Shown here piece by piece: positions 13,746 through 25,715 of a DNA stretch of 64,000 nt. Positions within the stretch are counted from its first letter, which is position 1. Each line of letters begins with the position of its first letter. Source of the stretch: Isoetes taiwanensis. Its lineage: Eukaryota; Streptophyta; Lycopodiopsida; Isoetales; Isoetaceae. The stretch covers positions 975,090 through 1,039,089 of the forward strand of contig JAJEKV010000055.1 in the NCBI GenBank assembly GCA_021234155.1, read 5' to 3'. The notes below the pieces were generated by a model. The model had not been told where the DNA came from. It saw nothing but the letters and a program-made list of their open reading frames with translations, and did no database searches. The position numbers were made by a program, and so were the translations under genes.

Positions 13746-13854
13746 CATTTGAATTGACAAAGGCGTAATGTGGATACTGTATTGAATGAAGTGCGGGCTT
13801 ATCTTATTGCGGTTCTGTCTGTGGATGGTGGCATTGTTTCTCTCCGTTTACAAG
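13746..13854 (+). pseudogene. NifU-like (NFU) scaffold protein, upstream exon, disrupted
   Basis: NFU proteins carry [4Fe-4S] clusters for plastid or mitochondrial apoproteins. The translation gives FELTKA, then NVDTVLNEVRAYLIA, then VDGGIVSLRLQ, matching the start of the NFU domain (LTxENVExVLDExRPYL ... DGGxVxLxLQG). The exon ends CAAG|GTGAGT, a strong donor at 13855, phase 1, matching the acceptor at 25716. Two lesions are visible: an extra base in GGCGTAATG that shifts frame before NVDTV, and an apparent loss of about five codons (the DGGNV motif) after LIA. The 5' boundary of the exon and the transit peptide are not identified. Exon identity is fairly clear; whether the gene is dead or the consensus is faulty is not. 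Confidence 0.6.
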
Positions 13855-16330
13855 GTGAGTACTCTGCATGCTACTTTAGAATGTTTCAATTGTGTTGCAC
13901 AATGCATTAATACCGGAAATAACAAATGAATTGCAAGCTTAAAATATTCTTCCATAGCAGGGCTTCTTAATTTATCAATCATAGTTACAGACCTGAACGT
14001 TTCAAACTTCCTGTAAAAGAAGAAAACACGCGTTTGTTTCTACGTTGATACCCTAAATTTTGAGAGTTCGCAGGAGACTATATGTTACATTGGCTCGCTG
14101 GAGGTTTCCAGACTCCAATCTCGTCAAACCTACTGCTTCCACTGGGTCCCAAGGTATCTTCCTGTTTGTGTTTTGTCTGGATTAGAAATTCGTAGGCTTT
14201 AGAGCTTTAGATTTTCGTCTCTTTTGATTTATAGTGCCTACATCTTGAAACATGTTTGCTTGAGGAATTGTATGTGTTACAGGACTTTAATCTGCAGATA
14301 CGAAGTCCAACATCTCTTTTGCATTGCCATAGCTTGACTAGTCTGTGCTTTGACTAATCTGTGGCTGGCGCAGCAGTCAGCAATATACACACTGCCTCGG
14401 CCTTTTGTGCTGAGAAACAAAAGAATAACTGCTTCATTTGTGGACAAATTACAGGGCATGCTTATGGGACAGATTACATTTTGAGTTGCAGAGACATTAG
14501 CACTGGCCCCTGATCCTATGAAGAGTTCTGTAGCTGTTGGCTCAGTTTCTGATACCAGAAGACCCAAAGGCAGAATATGTCAGCAAAATCAAGGGACACG
14601 TAGAGCTAAAAAATGTGGTATTCAGTTACCCTATTAGGCCACATGGTATCAGATGACTTTTAAGACAAAAGATTATAGAGTTACTTTTGTTTAAAATCCA
14701 TGCAGATGCTATGGCAGTGGCTATGGGCTTCAGAAGTAGCCTACATGATAGAATTCTCCATAAATTTCGTTCCTTAGAAGGTTTTATGCATGTATAAATA
14801 CCAATGAAGTTTAGGGGTTCTTCGAATAGCTTATTCTGTCAAAGGCTAGCCGCGGCAGCTCACTCCATGCAACCTAGATGGAATTGTGGTTTTTACTGAA
14901 AGAGAAGCATGTTCATGCACAAATTTCTTTATTGAGCTTTTGCTCTAACTATCAAATAATGCCCTCTGATTTGAGTCTATACAATGAAGTATTACCAGTA
15001 TGAACAATACTAGCTGCCCTCTGGATAAAAACACCCCAGCAGCAGCTTACAGCAATTGGAAAACCAAACCGTGAACTCAAGTTGCAGCGTTATTGAGTGT
15101 AATTAAGATAACAGATCCAGAGCTTATGACCCTTGAATCAGGAACAGAGCATTCTCATAATTTTTTCTTTGTTCTGCAGATGCAGAACGAAGTGGGCAAA
15201 TAAAGATATTCATCATTTCAAATGTTTCTTTTGCAAAGCTGGTTGGCCTCTTATAGAAGCTTAGGGAAAAAGTAGCAACTGTAGTTCACTTATGGATGGT
15301 TGTAGACTTTTACTTTTGCCATTTTTATGTGAGACCATGAAATGTTTAGAATGTATGAAGTTTGTAATCGTTAGCAAAAATGTATGGGCGTTTTATTTGA
15401 ACTGACACTTCGTTATTTTGATGGCTTCTATGAACAAGATTATTATTTGATAGAGAAATTTATTTGGACTGCATAGGTGTCCCAAGGCTCTACCTAATGT
15501 TTGCAAAGAGGAGCTTAGTCTACGCAAGATGTGAGATCATGAAACTCTTTTTCTTTTGTGTGGCAAACAATTCCTTGCAAGTTAGTTTGCTTTATAAGGC
15601 ATAGGGGAGAAGCAAACCATCCATTGACCAAATGCATGCTTAATAATATTGCGATGTACTCTTATGCTTAGGCAGATTGCTTCACTCGGTGGGTCTCCGC
15701 TTATCCGCTGAGATTTTATTCCTGTCTCTGCATTTATACTTGTATTTGACTCTTTGATTGAATAAAGTCTGACGTCCTTCAACAAAAAAAATATATATAT
15801 ATATACAAGAAATTTAGCACGTCCTACGGTGCATGTTCCAGTTTTAGCAGGTTCCTAAAGTACAATGCTTTTGTTTTACCATGTTTTTACAATGCATGTT
15901 CCTACGGTGTAAGTTCTTCCTAGGTTGTCCTTAAGGATTTTTGTGAAGTTCTCATAAATGTATTCGTCAGATATTCGGTAGGTAACACTATAAGGCATCT
16001 CAATTGTTGAAAACTGGGTTGTCTTAGAACCGCGTAAATGGATCACCCTCGACAAATGACATCAATATTGAGGCACAATGATTTAGAAGTACATAGATAG
16101 TCAATGAGCATGTGCAAATTCAACAGTTGTAGTGGTTTATAATGTTAGTATATTTGTATTTCAAAATTGCTTGAATAAGAGAGAAAGTTTGATATATTTG
16201 AATTGGTCTAAAGCAAGAGCCAAGAGTGGGTTCATATTTGTCAAAAGTTAATACACATATGCCAATGTGTTGTTTCTTTAGAGGCTATGTTGAACCACTA
16301 GTGGCCTCATGGTTCGATATGATGATATGA

Positions 16331-16743
16331 TATATTTTGGGCATCATTGAAGCATGTATATTAGGGCCATTCTTTATTTTAAAAAATCAATGGATGGGTG
16401 AGATAAAGAGGTGGATATGTGGGGCTATTATGAAGAGGCAAAATTGATGGCTGTGATGAAGAGGTGAGGAAGAAATGGTGGGGATTAAGAGGTCTTCTTT
16501 TGAAAAAAAGATACTAATATGTTAAGTTGGTGTACTCGTTAAACCACTGAGAGATTGATACTCCTTAAAATTCCTTATTTATTGAGTTGAGGTACTCCAT
16601 ATATTTTGGGCATTGTTGGAGCATGTATGTTAGGACCATTATTTATTTTTAAAAATCAATGGATGGATAAGACAAAGAAGTGGAGATATGGGATGAGGAG
16701 GTAAAATTGATGGTTGTGATGAAGAGATGAAGAACAAATGGTG
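16331..16743. repeat. diverged tandem duplication, about 145-bp units
   Basis: 16331-16480 and 16600-16743 align throughout, from TATATTTTGGGCAT to AAATGGTG, with scattered substitutions and small indels. They are separated by about 120 bp. Confidence 0.65.
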
Positions 16744-16940
16744 TAAAATTTAAATAGTTTGAGCCTCTTAGTTTGGGGAAATGTTTTATTGACCCTAAGA
16801 TGCGCCATCTCCAAACAAGCCCTACTAAAGAACTTCGCCAGCAATGTCGCTGACCAAAATAGGTGGCACCTTGTTTTAATCTTCTCTTATATGTAACCAA
16901 ATTTTTCCTTGCTAAATTTTAATGCCTCTCACGCGCACGT

Positions 16941-17495
16941 TATGAAAGAAACACCCAAGAACAAAGCCAAATTTAGCTATCTCTATGTTCCTCGAAATAT
17001 CTTACACAATATTGATACTTGCATGTAACATAATGCAACACAATGCCAAAGCATAATTCTCTATTATCAACCTCCACAAAAAATTTATTTGGTCTTTAAG
17101 AGCATGTTCTTCATTTGAACTTTGCAATGCAATCATAATGCTTAATATGATCCGAGTTTATTTAGCTTTGGGCATATATTTGTTTTGACAAATAAAATCT
17201 TGGCGCATGTCGAAAGTGCCGATGCAAATAACTCAAATTCAAATCATCAGCGGCAGAAATTAGACAAGAACCATGTAACCCGAATACCCTTATGGAAGAA
17301 ACACCTAATGTTCCTCAAAATATCTTACATAATGTTGGCACTTGGATGTAACATAATGCAACACAATGCCAAAGCATGATTTGCTATTATCAACCTCCAC
17401 ATGATTTTTACTTGTTGGCCTTTAACAGCATGCTCTTCATTTGGACTTTCCAGTGCAACCACAGTGCCTAATACAATCACAGTTTATTTAGCTTT
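16941..17495. repeat. diverged tandem duplication, about 205-230-bp units
   Basis: 16941-17170 and 17291-17495 share long blocks, including ATGTAACATAATGCAACACA and the CTATTATCAACCTCCACA segment. They differ by an internal indel and many substitutions, so the duplication is old. Confidence 0.65.
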
Positions 17496-17883
17496 GTCAC
17501 TGTTGCAACAGGGACGCATTGGTAAAGGATCCCGTTACAACCAGACCCTCTTATCTTGGCTCCTGAACAAACAACGGTAATTAGAGTTTTCAAACGGTAG
17601 AAAAAGCCTTCGTAGATAGCAAGTGATCAACTTCTGACGGTATCAACAGCAGCATGTTTGCATCCATGTACTCAAACATGTATTAGGCATTCCATTTGGC
17701 GGATTATGAAATGCTTGTGCAATGCCATCAACACAATCCCAAAAGGCAACACAACTGACATAAATTTTGCTGCCAATTTCTCCAGCAAGAAGGTACATGT
17801 TTTGATTTACTTTATAAACTGCTGCAAGGATGAATCAAACCGGAAGGAGAGAGCAAAGATTCGTACCTTTGCAAAGAATTGCA

Positions 17884-18123
17884 TGTTAATGTTGTCCACG
17901 AAAGGTGGTCATGCATGCATGCACGGTGGTCCTATCTCGGTCACCTACCTAGCGGTGCCAAGATCATAGCCTAAATTTATGTTCCTTAATTCATGCTGGT
18001 TCTTTCTTTTTAGAGCAGAACTCGTTCCTATATAAGGAATCAGGCTGCTATTGTTTTGTATCAGTTTCTAAAATCCTTCAATCGAGAAATATCTTTTCTC
18101 TCCTATTGTCTCTCAGATTTGCA
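17884..18123 (+). repeat. Copia-1 5' LTR
   Basis: 240 bp, TG...CA ends. It contains TATATAAG at 18029-18036, a plausible TATA box for the element transcript. No difference from 22326-22565 was seen by eye. Confidence 0.93.
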
Positions 18124-18135
18124 TGGTATCAGAGC
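18124..18135 (+). other. Copia-1 primer-binding site
   Basis: TGGTATCAGAGC immediately follows the 5' LTR. It is complementary to the 3' end of plant initiator methionine tRNA, the usual primer of plant Copia elements. Confidence 0.9.
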
Positions 18136-18167
18136 GGCAGCTCTAATTCGATCCTGCACCAATTGAG

Positions 18168-21100
18168 ATGACGTCTTCTGGATCTGAGGCGCCCATGGCA
18201 ATCACATCTGCCAGACTCGACTCCTTTGAACCCAACAAAGGGATTGAGAAGTACGGCGTCGAACGATTCACTGGAGAGAGTTTCCACATCTGGAAATATC
18301 GGATTCGCACCTATTTCTTGGCAACCGCACTTTGGAGCATCGTGGAAGGGACCGAATCCAAACCCACTGATCCTGCAAATCTTGCGGTTTGGGTGGAGCG
18401 TGACTCACGAGCCCATCTTTGTGCTCATCGGTACGCATCGGCACCACGATTCGATCCGACTCAAGCATCCTCTTGGCACATGAATGTTGGAGCAAGCTCC
18501 TTCGAATGTATGAAGATAAATCCCTCTCCACTCAAGTTCTTACTCACAGCGGCGCCTATTCAAAGATCAAACTTGAGGAGGGAGGGTCTGTCAGTGCCCA
18601 TATTGCCAATATGAGATCCCTCATGGATCAATTACTTGATGCTGGCCAATCTGCCCTTTGCAAGCAATGTGCCAAGGACTATCTTGAGCAGAGCACCGCT
18701 CTAGTCTGCGCCTCTAATCTCACACCCAGCTTTGACAATTTAGTGATCGTGCTCTCAAACCAACCTCATCCCCTCACATGGGATAGTATCGACGACTTTC
18801 GGCATTACGGGAGGAATCCCGCCCGACTTCAACTTTACTGGCCGGGATCGAACACCTCTCTCTTCTCAGGAAGGGCAGACAAGCATCAGAAGAGGCAATC
18901 AATGAATGAAGATTCTGCCACTTCCAGAGAAGCCAAAAGGCCAAAGTGTGATTATTGCAAATGCAAGGGTCACATAACTAAAAAATGCTGGAAACATCAG
19001 GCTGAGGAAGCTCAAGCTAAGCTTGAAAGTTCTAGTGTGGCAGCAACCACCAATTTCACCATCACGGAATCTGAAGGAGCTGCTTTTATGACAATCAGTT
19101 ATCAAGGCTTATCTTCCTCTGTATGGTGGCTCGATCTGCTAGCGCTTCCCAAAGACATGACCTGGCGGTCGAAAGACTTCTTTATACATCTCAAGCCACT
19201 CAAGCAACACATAGTAGTCTCATCCAGCAATGGGGGAAGGCTCATAGCTTCTCAAATTGGCTCTGTGCGGGTTCAAATTGGTGAAGGTATCTTGAAAACA
19301 TTCTCTAATGTTCTTTATGTACCAGGTCTTGCCCAAAATCTGGTTTGCATAGCTCAACTTGCTGATCAGGGTCTTCAAGTTCTCTTTTGCCATGATAAAG
19401 CTTCCATCATTGATGCAAAGAGCCAACTCACCATAGCCATAGGGACGCGTCATGGTAATCTCTATCGCTTCTCTGCTATGGAATCTCAGCTAGCACTCCA
19501 CACAGCTAGCAAGTCCGTGGGCACCTTGTGGCATCGCCGTTTTGCTCATGTTCATCATGAATGCCTTCACCACACTATCTCCACCAAAGCAGTTCTGGGC
19601 ATTGACTCCCCTCCAACACCTGATACTTCAAGTTCCCTTTGTGAACCTTGCATTATGGGGAAATTCCACAAAGCCCCCTTTCAAGCTTCTGAAAATCGGG
19701 CTACTGCACCTGCTGCCAGATTACATTCCGATGTATCTGGGCCTCATGTAACCAGCCTTGGTGGTTCCCAGTATTTTGTGCTGTTCGTGGATGATTACTC
19801 CCGATACATCCATGTCTTCTTTATTCAAGGCAAGCATCAGGTATTCACCATTTTCCGCCAGTTGCACCAAGCTATCCAAGTACAGTTGGGCCTCTCTCTT
19901 CAGAGCATCATGACAGATAATGGAGGAGAATATGTGTCAAAAGCCTTTGAAACATATTGCAAAGATCATGGCATCCTTCACCAGACTTCTGTTGCAGGCA
20001 ATCCCCAACAAAACGGCATGGCAGAACGCACTGTGCGCACTCTCAAAGACACTGCTCGCAGTCTTCTTGCTGAAGCCAATTTGCCTCTGATTTTTTGGGC
20101 AGAAGCAGTCAATACTGCTGCATATGTGCGGAATAGGGTAGTTCCAGCCTCTCTGAAGAAAACTCCTTTTGAACTTTGGACGGGTCATCCACCCAATGTA
20201 TCTCATCTTCGTGTTTTTGGCTGTGAAGTCCATGCTTTGTGCCTCAAACATCGTCCAAAAGGAGCCTTTGATCCAAGAACAATCCGTGCTATTTTTGTGG
20301 GCTATTCTTTGGAGAAAAAATGGTACAAATTGTACAACGTGGATACCAAGAGATGCTTCTTCACCCGAGATGCAGTGTTCAATGAAGATGTTTTTCCTTC
20401 CCTCTCCTGGCCCAGAGCACAACCCTTTACTTCTGATCTGGTATATCTACCTGCTGTCCCTGCTAGTCTGTCGTCAACACCTGCAGTAATCCCAGAAGTT
20501 GCACTTGATTCCGAAGCTCCTGCTGCTCCTGAAGCTCATGCCCATCCAGCAGCCCCACTTGTTCCTGCAGATTCCTCTTCAGTTCCTCCTCGCCGATCTC
20601 AACGGACTTGGAAGCCCACCTCTCGCCTTCTGGAAGCTCAAGCTGCCTACAATCATCTGGACATTACGGCTCCCACCACCTATGAGCAAGCTTGTACAGA
20701 CCCATATGCCACCTCCTGGATTCAAGCCATGGATGATGAGATTCGTTCCCTCCATCAAAACAAGACCTGGACCCTTATGCCACTGCCCAAAGGCCGTAAA
20801 GCCGTTAGTTCCAAATGGATCTTCAAGGTTAAGGTCACTGCTAATGGAGAACTTGACAAATTCAAAGCAAGATTCGTGGCCAGGGGCTTTAGTCAGGTTG
20901 AAGGGATTGACTATTATGACACTTTCTCCCCTGTGGTCAAAATGGCATCCATATGCACTCTCTTGGCAATTGCTATAGAAAAGGATCTAGAAGTGCACCA
21001 AATGGATGTACACACTGCCTTCTTATATGGAGATCTCACTGAAGAAGTTTATGTGGAGCAGCCTCACGGGTACATTTTTGATCAAACCCGAGAAGAACAC

Positions 21101-22092
21101 CGGTTTGTCGTCTCCTGAAAGGCCCTCTATGGGCTTAAACAGGCTCTCGAGCCCGGTATCAGAAGATGCACTCCTTCTTGCTCAGCATTGGCTTCCTTAG
21201 TGGAGAATTTGACCCCAACCTCTATATCAGACGACAAGCATACAATTTCGTGCTCCTTGGCCTCTACATTGATGACACCATCTTAGTCAGCAATCAATTG
21301 TCTCGCTTTCTCACCAGCACAGCGGCAAGCCCTCTCTCGCCAAATTTCATATGACCCGATCTTCAAGAGATCCATAGGCTGCTTGGGTTTTCGCATCACC
21401 CGTTTCCGCTCCCGTCACCTCCTCCTCATGGATCAAGAACGCTACTGCCTTGAAGTGCTCTCCCAATTTGCCATGAGTGACCGGAATGGAGCAGACCTTC
21501 CCATGGAACCCGGCCTCAAACTTGGCTTGGACCAATGCCCTCCACAGGCGATGAAAAAGCCCAAATGGCCCGCTATCCATACCGGCATTCTTGGTTGCTT
21601 GAATTATCTTCAAGTATCTACTTTCGCCCGGATCTTAGCTTTCTTTGTAAGCCCCCCTCGGTCGCTTCATGAACAATCTGGCCTACCTCATTGGCAAGCT
21701 CTAAAAGCGCATCCTTCGCTATCTCAAAACAACCTCGTCGATGGGCATTCTCTATGGAGCGGATGATCGTTTCCCTCACAATCATTTCACCTTCACGGAT
21801 CACCGGATGCCGACATTGCTAGATGTGGATGACAAAGAAAATCAACCGGTGGTCATTGCTTCTTCCTTAATGGTGGTGTTGTTACATGGGCCGGCAAAGA
21901 AAGCGGTCGATCCAGCTTGCTCTCTCTTCCACTGAATCTGAGTATATCGCAGCATGTGAAGCAGCAAAGGAAGCAGCTTGGCTTCTCAAACTCGGCCTTG
22001 ACTTGCACTTGCAACAACCTCCTCCCATTCTCATCTACTGTGATAATCAAAGTGCGTTGGTCAGCCAATGATTCTCGCCCACTATAAAACCA
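18168..22092 (+). pseudogene. Copia-1 gag-pol polyprotein, multiply frameshifted
   Basis: The gag N-terminus starts at ATG 18168 and shifts frame near 18400-18420. The remainder stays open to a stop at 21116-21118 (about 899 codons). Visible in that frame: gag tail with YEDKSLSTQ; CCHC knuckle CDYCKCKGHITKKC near 18945-18990; a protease region where the expected Asp-Ser-Gly is DLLAL, so the catalytic triad appears lost; HHCC integrase zinc site near 19520-19660; DDE core (LHSDVSGP, MTDNGGEY, and Glu in QQNGMAERT); RT to HQMDVHTAFLYGDL. After 21118 the RT continues in other frames, with YIDD near 21270 and an internal loss. RNase H (LSSTESEYIAACEAAKEAAW) starts near 21910, and CDNQSA leads to HYKTKHIN near 22085. 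Cannot encode a functional polyprotein as written. Confidence 0.9.
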
Positions 22093-22325
22093 AACACATC
22101 AACACCGGTACCATTATCTGCATGAAAAAGTTCGGGGCGGCTCCATTACTCTTCCTCATTGTCCCACTCGGGATATGGTGGCTGATCTCTTCACCAAAGC
22201 TCGCCCAAAACGAAGTTCCTCCACAGAGCGGCAATCTTAGCCTTGTTTCACGGGCTTCACTTAAGCAGGAGAATCATCAAAATTAAGTACCAGCCTGTGA
22301 AACCACCTTTCTGTTCAAGCAGGAG

Positions 22326-22565
22326 TGTTAATGTTGTCCACGAAAGGTGGTCATGCATGCATGCACGGTGGTCCTATCTCGGTCACCTACCTAGCGGTGC
22401 CAAGATCATAGCCTAAATTTATGTTCCTTAATTCATGCTGGTTCTTTCTTTTTAGAGCAGAACTCGTTCCTATATAAGGAATCAGGCTGCTATTGTTTTG
22501 TATCAGTTTCTAAAATCCTTCAATCGAGAAATATCTTTTCTCTCCTATTGTCTCTCAGATTTGCA
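22326..22565 (+). repeat. Copia-1 3' LTR
   Basis: 240 bp, TG...CA. It follows a purine-rich tract and precedes the second TTGCA of the target duplication. Confidence 0.93.
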
Positions 22566-22570
22566 TTGCA

Positions 22571-24686
22571 ACAATGTACCACTACAACGTAAATCTTCAA
22601 ATTTCTGAAGCAAAACAAAGGACATTTGAGACTGCATTGACGGATGGACAATCCGGTTGGATTTATAGGCCTGACAGAGTCTTGCTCAAGAACCGCCCAA
22701 GGAGAATCGTGCCCAAGCCCTTGCTACAAAAGGAGAATGAATAAGAACCACAACTGTGAATTATGCACAAAGACAGCCTGGTTATTTTATCAATAGCTGT
22801 ACGTGGCAAGGGCAAAGCAAATTGAAGAAAGCAATCAGAAGAAGTTAAACCTGCATCAAATCGCTGTCTTGCCCTGTTGAATACAAAATGCAAGCTTCGC
22901 CATGGCGCCTTAGTAGAAATCGATCTATAATAAGCAGGGAGCCCTAATATATATCTGGATGGCTGTCATATGCAGCCTTAACATTCCAAATCTGTAACAT
23001 CACAATAAGTTGTACATATGCATTAGTGAGCTCAACTAAAAATAAGACAGAACTGACTACCTGAATTGATCCGTCTACTAGTCCTAATTCTTACATCATC
23101 TACTGTCAGATTGATTGCTTGGGCTTAATGACCTGATATACTTACAACATCTGTCAGATTGATTGATTCATGCAGCAATAGATTAGCAAATCCCAGAACA
23201 CTTGCCACCCTTGCCAAAGCCCAAATTTAACCCTGTCGAAATGGCCCCAAAGAGGCATTCTGAAATATTCTGCAGATTTCTTTCCAATCCGAGACTCCTT
23301 ATTGTATTGCTTGGAATCCTCAGCTCCTCCCCTGTGCTTCCCTTTCAAGCAGAAACGACATGTATCATACCTCGAATTTCATGGCTTGAGCAAAACTATC
23401 TTGTGCAAAATCGTCTTTTCAAAAGAGAAGCCCGCAGGCAAGGATGCATGGAGCTCTGCGCAAAAGTAAGTCCTTAATTTTTGAGCGCCAGATCGAATAA
23501 AGATGGAGGGTCTCAGGGAATCATAGATCCCTATCAACTAACTTGGGCCCAAATAGCCCATAACTGTGCCACCGGAGTTGGGTTTCTACAGGGGAGAATC
23601 TGAAACCCTACATGCCGGCAAAGATCTTGGTGGCATATTTCCGGCCATTTGGGTTTATGCGTCAGTATCGGATTTGCAAAAAATATAACAAGGTTTCGAA
23701 TTGACCCGAAACTGCCTGGATTTGAGAGCGAGTCGGTTGGAGCAGGGCACATGGCAAATGGCTTGCTTCTGGGCCAAGAGATGCTCTTATAGCTACGAGG
23801 TCCATCGCCATAGCCAGCTTATATTTTACAGGTTTGACGGAAAAAAAGAAAACAATGCTGAACCACCAGATTTGCAAGCTGAGTCTAGTTAGGAATCAAA
23901 TTAAAAAAAAATTCTGGCTTATTTCCATGGCCCCACGTCAGGTGAGTTATGCACGAAAGCTCAAGAAAAGAAAAGCGAATCCGTGTGTTGGTTCTACATC
24001 CTCATAGTCGCCCATGTTCCAGATAAGCAAGCATCGAAAGAGCCAAGATGCCCTAAAGCAATCTGTCAAACGGCCAAGCCACCATAGAATTCTCATGGGT
24101 TTAGCATGGTATGGCGGATGCTGGCATTCTCAACGGCACTGTCGACAGCCAAATCCATGCAAGAAAAAAACATAATTAATCACAAAGAAAGGCCATTAGA
24201 ATAAGAAAACAAACTAATGGCAGTAAAGGCAGTAGAGCACACAATTGGGCCAATTCCGGAGATGGGTCGGAGCAGAGAGGTCATTCTAGTAGGAATTTGA
24301 GAAATCGAGAAGGGCGGGATTTTATAGGCAGGTGTTACTCGGTAAGCAGCTGTGATTCAGATATCATTTCGACCCTGAAGCTCCACAAAATTCACAGATT
24401 GCAGCTCCTACTAAAGGAAAAATGCCTAGCTTTGCAAACCTTGTCTTAACAGAGTCGATAGCCACAATTAGAGACTGTATGCTGGATTTAAGCACCCTTT
24501 CCAGTTAAAATCGTTCCTGTAACACCTGCAATAACAAACAGAGAAATAACAGCTACTTGCATAAAAAATAACATGTATAGAAGGTAAGAATCTGGGCATC
24601 AGAACGATTTTGCAGTCGATATAAAATATGCATAGTTCAGCGCTTTAAATTCACAGCTCCATCGTTGCGACGGGTCTCCACATCAC
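22571..24686. other. proposed NFU intron, right part, nothing recognised
   Basis: AT-rich to mixed sequence. Short frames (for example 23202-23477 plus and 22663-22893 minus) show no known motif and overlap frames on the other strand. I see no RNA gene. Confidence 0.35.
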
Positions 24687-24766
24687 TGTAAAAAAAAAAT
24701 ACATGGATTCCAAACCTCCACAGCCCTGTAAAAAAAAAATACACGGATTCCAAACCTCCACAGCTC
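24687..24766. repeat. perfect-length 40-bp tandem duplication
   Basis: 24687-24726 and 24727-24766 are adjacent copies beginning TGTAAAAAAAAAATAC and ending CACAG. They differ at about two positions. They lie just upstream of the heat-shock-element cluster. Confidence 0.8.
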
Positions 24767-24919
24767 CAAACAATAAGAACATACGACGGAATAGATGAGC
24801 ATAGGCCAGCGCCATAGCTGGACCGCATAACCGGTACATAACCGGAAGGCGCCCGCGGCACAAATAATTTCAAAATCATTCCAACGTCCAATATTCATCA
24901 TCATATATAAGAGCATTCA

Positions 24920-25098
24920 GAATGTTCGAGAATGTTCTACAATTTCTTAGCATGTTCTAGAATTGTTAGGACATTCTAGAAGCCACCACATCCCCGCCAA
25001 GAACCTTCCAGAAGCCATTAGGTCCGACGGCTGAGATCGCGAGGGAGCGAACGGACGGCCGAGATCTGGCGGCTGATATATAATGGAACTTTCCGGAA
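24920..25098. promoter_or_regulatory. cluster of perfect heat-shock elements
   Basis: Five perfect inverted GAA/TTC arrays with 2-bp spacing occur in 180 bp. 24920-24937 has four units (GAATGTTCGAGAATGTTC); 24955-24962 and 24974-24981 are TTCTAGAA pairs; 25001-25013 is GAACCTTCCAGAA and 25086-25098 is GAACTTTCCGGAA, three units each. Contiguous nGAAn pentamers are the binding sites of trimeric heat-shock factors; three or four in register is a strong site. TATATAA boxes lie at about 24904-24910 and 25076-25083. No heat-shock protein gene is recognisable on either side. The only short open frame downstream is the duplicated 78-bp unit at 25158. It may drive an unrecognised or non-coding transcript, or be part of a mobile element. 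Confidence 0.6.
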
Positions 25099-25157
25099 GC
25101 CACCACTAGAAATTACATATATATACTGATACTGATATATACTGATATATTGCGATG

Positions 25158-25313
25158 TTATTAATTGCACACAATTTAGGAGTGGTTTCTGCCTTTGTAA
25201 TTGACATTGGTTTGCTACATAATGTTGCAAAAGGATTATTAATTGCGCACAATTTAGGAGTGGTTTCTGCCTTTGTAATTGACATTGGTTTGCTACATAA
25301 TGTTGCAAAAGGA
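25158..25313 (+). repeat. in-frame 78-bp direct tandem duplication
   Basis: 25158-25235 and 25236-25313 differ at only one base (CACA/CGCA context). The unit is 26 codons long, so the plus-strand frame 25155-25346 reads the same hydrophobic peptide (LLIAHNLGVVSAFVIDIG) twice. No protein family is recognised. The near identity shows the duplication is recent. Confidence 0.85.
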
Positions 25314-25715
25314 TTAGTTCATCCAAGCGCTATCTATGTGGATTAGAGTCCAAATGCCCATGGGCCTCGAAATTGTAATTGAAGTAATGTTAAGAAGTCT
25401 ACAAAAGTATCCGACACACTGCTCCTCCATTTATAGAAATGAAATCTAGATTTTATGGTTATTTTTGAAGCATATAGTGAAGTCGCTAAAAAATTGAGGA
25501 AGAAACAATCAGCAAAGGATGTCCAAGCAAATCTTCTAGCTATTACATGGTGTCCCACTCTTTGATTTCTGTGTGACAGTGGAATTTCATTTTGGCAGCC
25601 TCCACAGATTCTCATTTTCTTCTTATAAGTTACATTAAACCGGTTTGTATGTCATTGTGAGATGTCTGTGGTTTAATAGATCCTCATTCCTTTCTCTTCT
25701 GCTATACATGACTAG
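25314..25715 (+). other. right end of proposed NFU intron
   Basis: AT-rich sequence ending CATGACTAG at 25715, a plausible 3' splice site for the NFU exon that follows. No gene recognised. Confidence 0.4.

Larger units (their letters stand above)
13855..17878 (+). other. proposed NFU intron, left part, no coding sequence recognised
   Basis: Lies between the NFU donor at 13855 and the Copia-1 target site. It is AT-rich, with an (AT)n run at about 15790-15804. Two diverged tandem duplications lie at 16331-16743 and 16941-17495. Frames up to about 100 codons (for example 14277-14567 minus) have no recognisable motif. Confidence 0.4.
17884..22565 (+). mobile_element. Copia-1: complete LTR retrotransposon, recent insertion
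   Basis: Bounded by 240-bp LTRs (17884-18123 and 22326-22565) that I read as identical. It is flanked by a perfect 5-bp target duplication, TTGCA, at 17879-17883 and 22566-22570. A primer-binding site of initiator-Met type (TGGTATCAGAGC) starts at 18124 directly after the 5' LTR. A purine-rich AAGCAGGAG ends at 22325 before the 3' LTR. Gene order is gag, protease, integrase, RT, RNase H (Copia/Ty1 order). It lies in what I infer is the long NFU intron, same orientation. Identical LTRs imply recent insertion, yet the polyprotein is broken, so it was either mobilised in trans or carries consensus errors. Confidence 0.93.

Noticed and set aside
19937-20422. 161-codon minus-strand ORF
   Set aside because: Antisense shadow of the Copia-1 integrase/RT frame.
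24651-24916. Three overlapping minus ORFs of 70-84 codons
   Set aside because: They read through the 40-bp tandem repeat and have no independent support.
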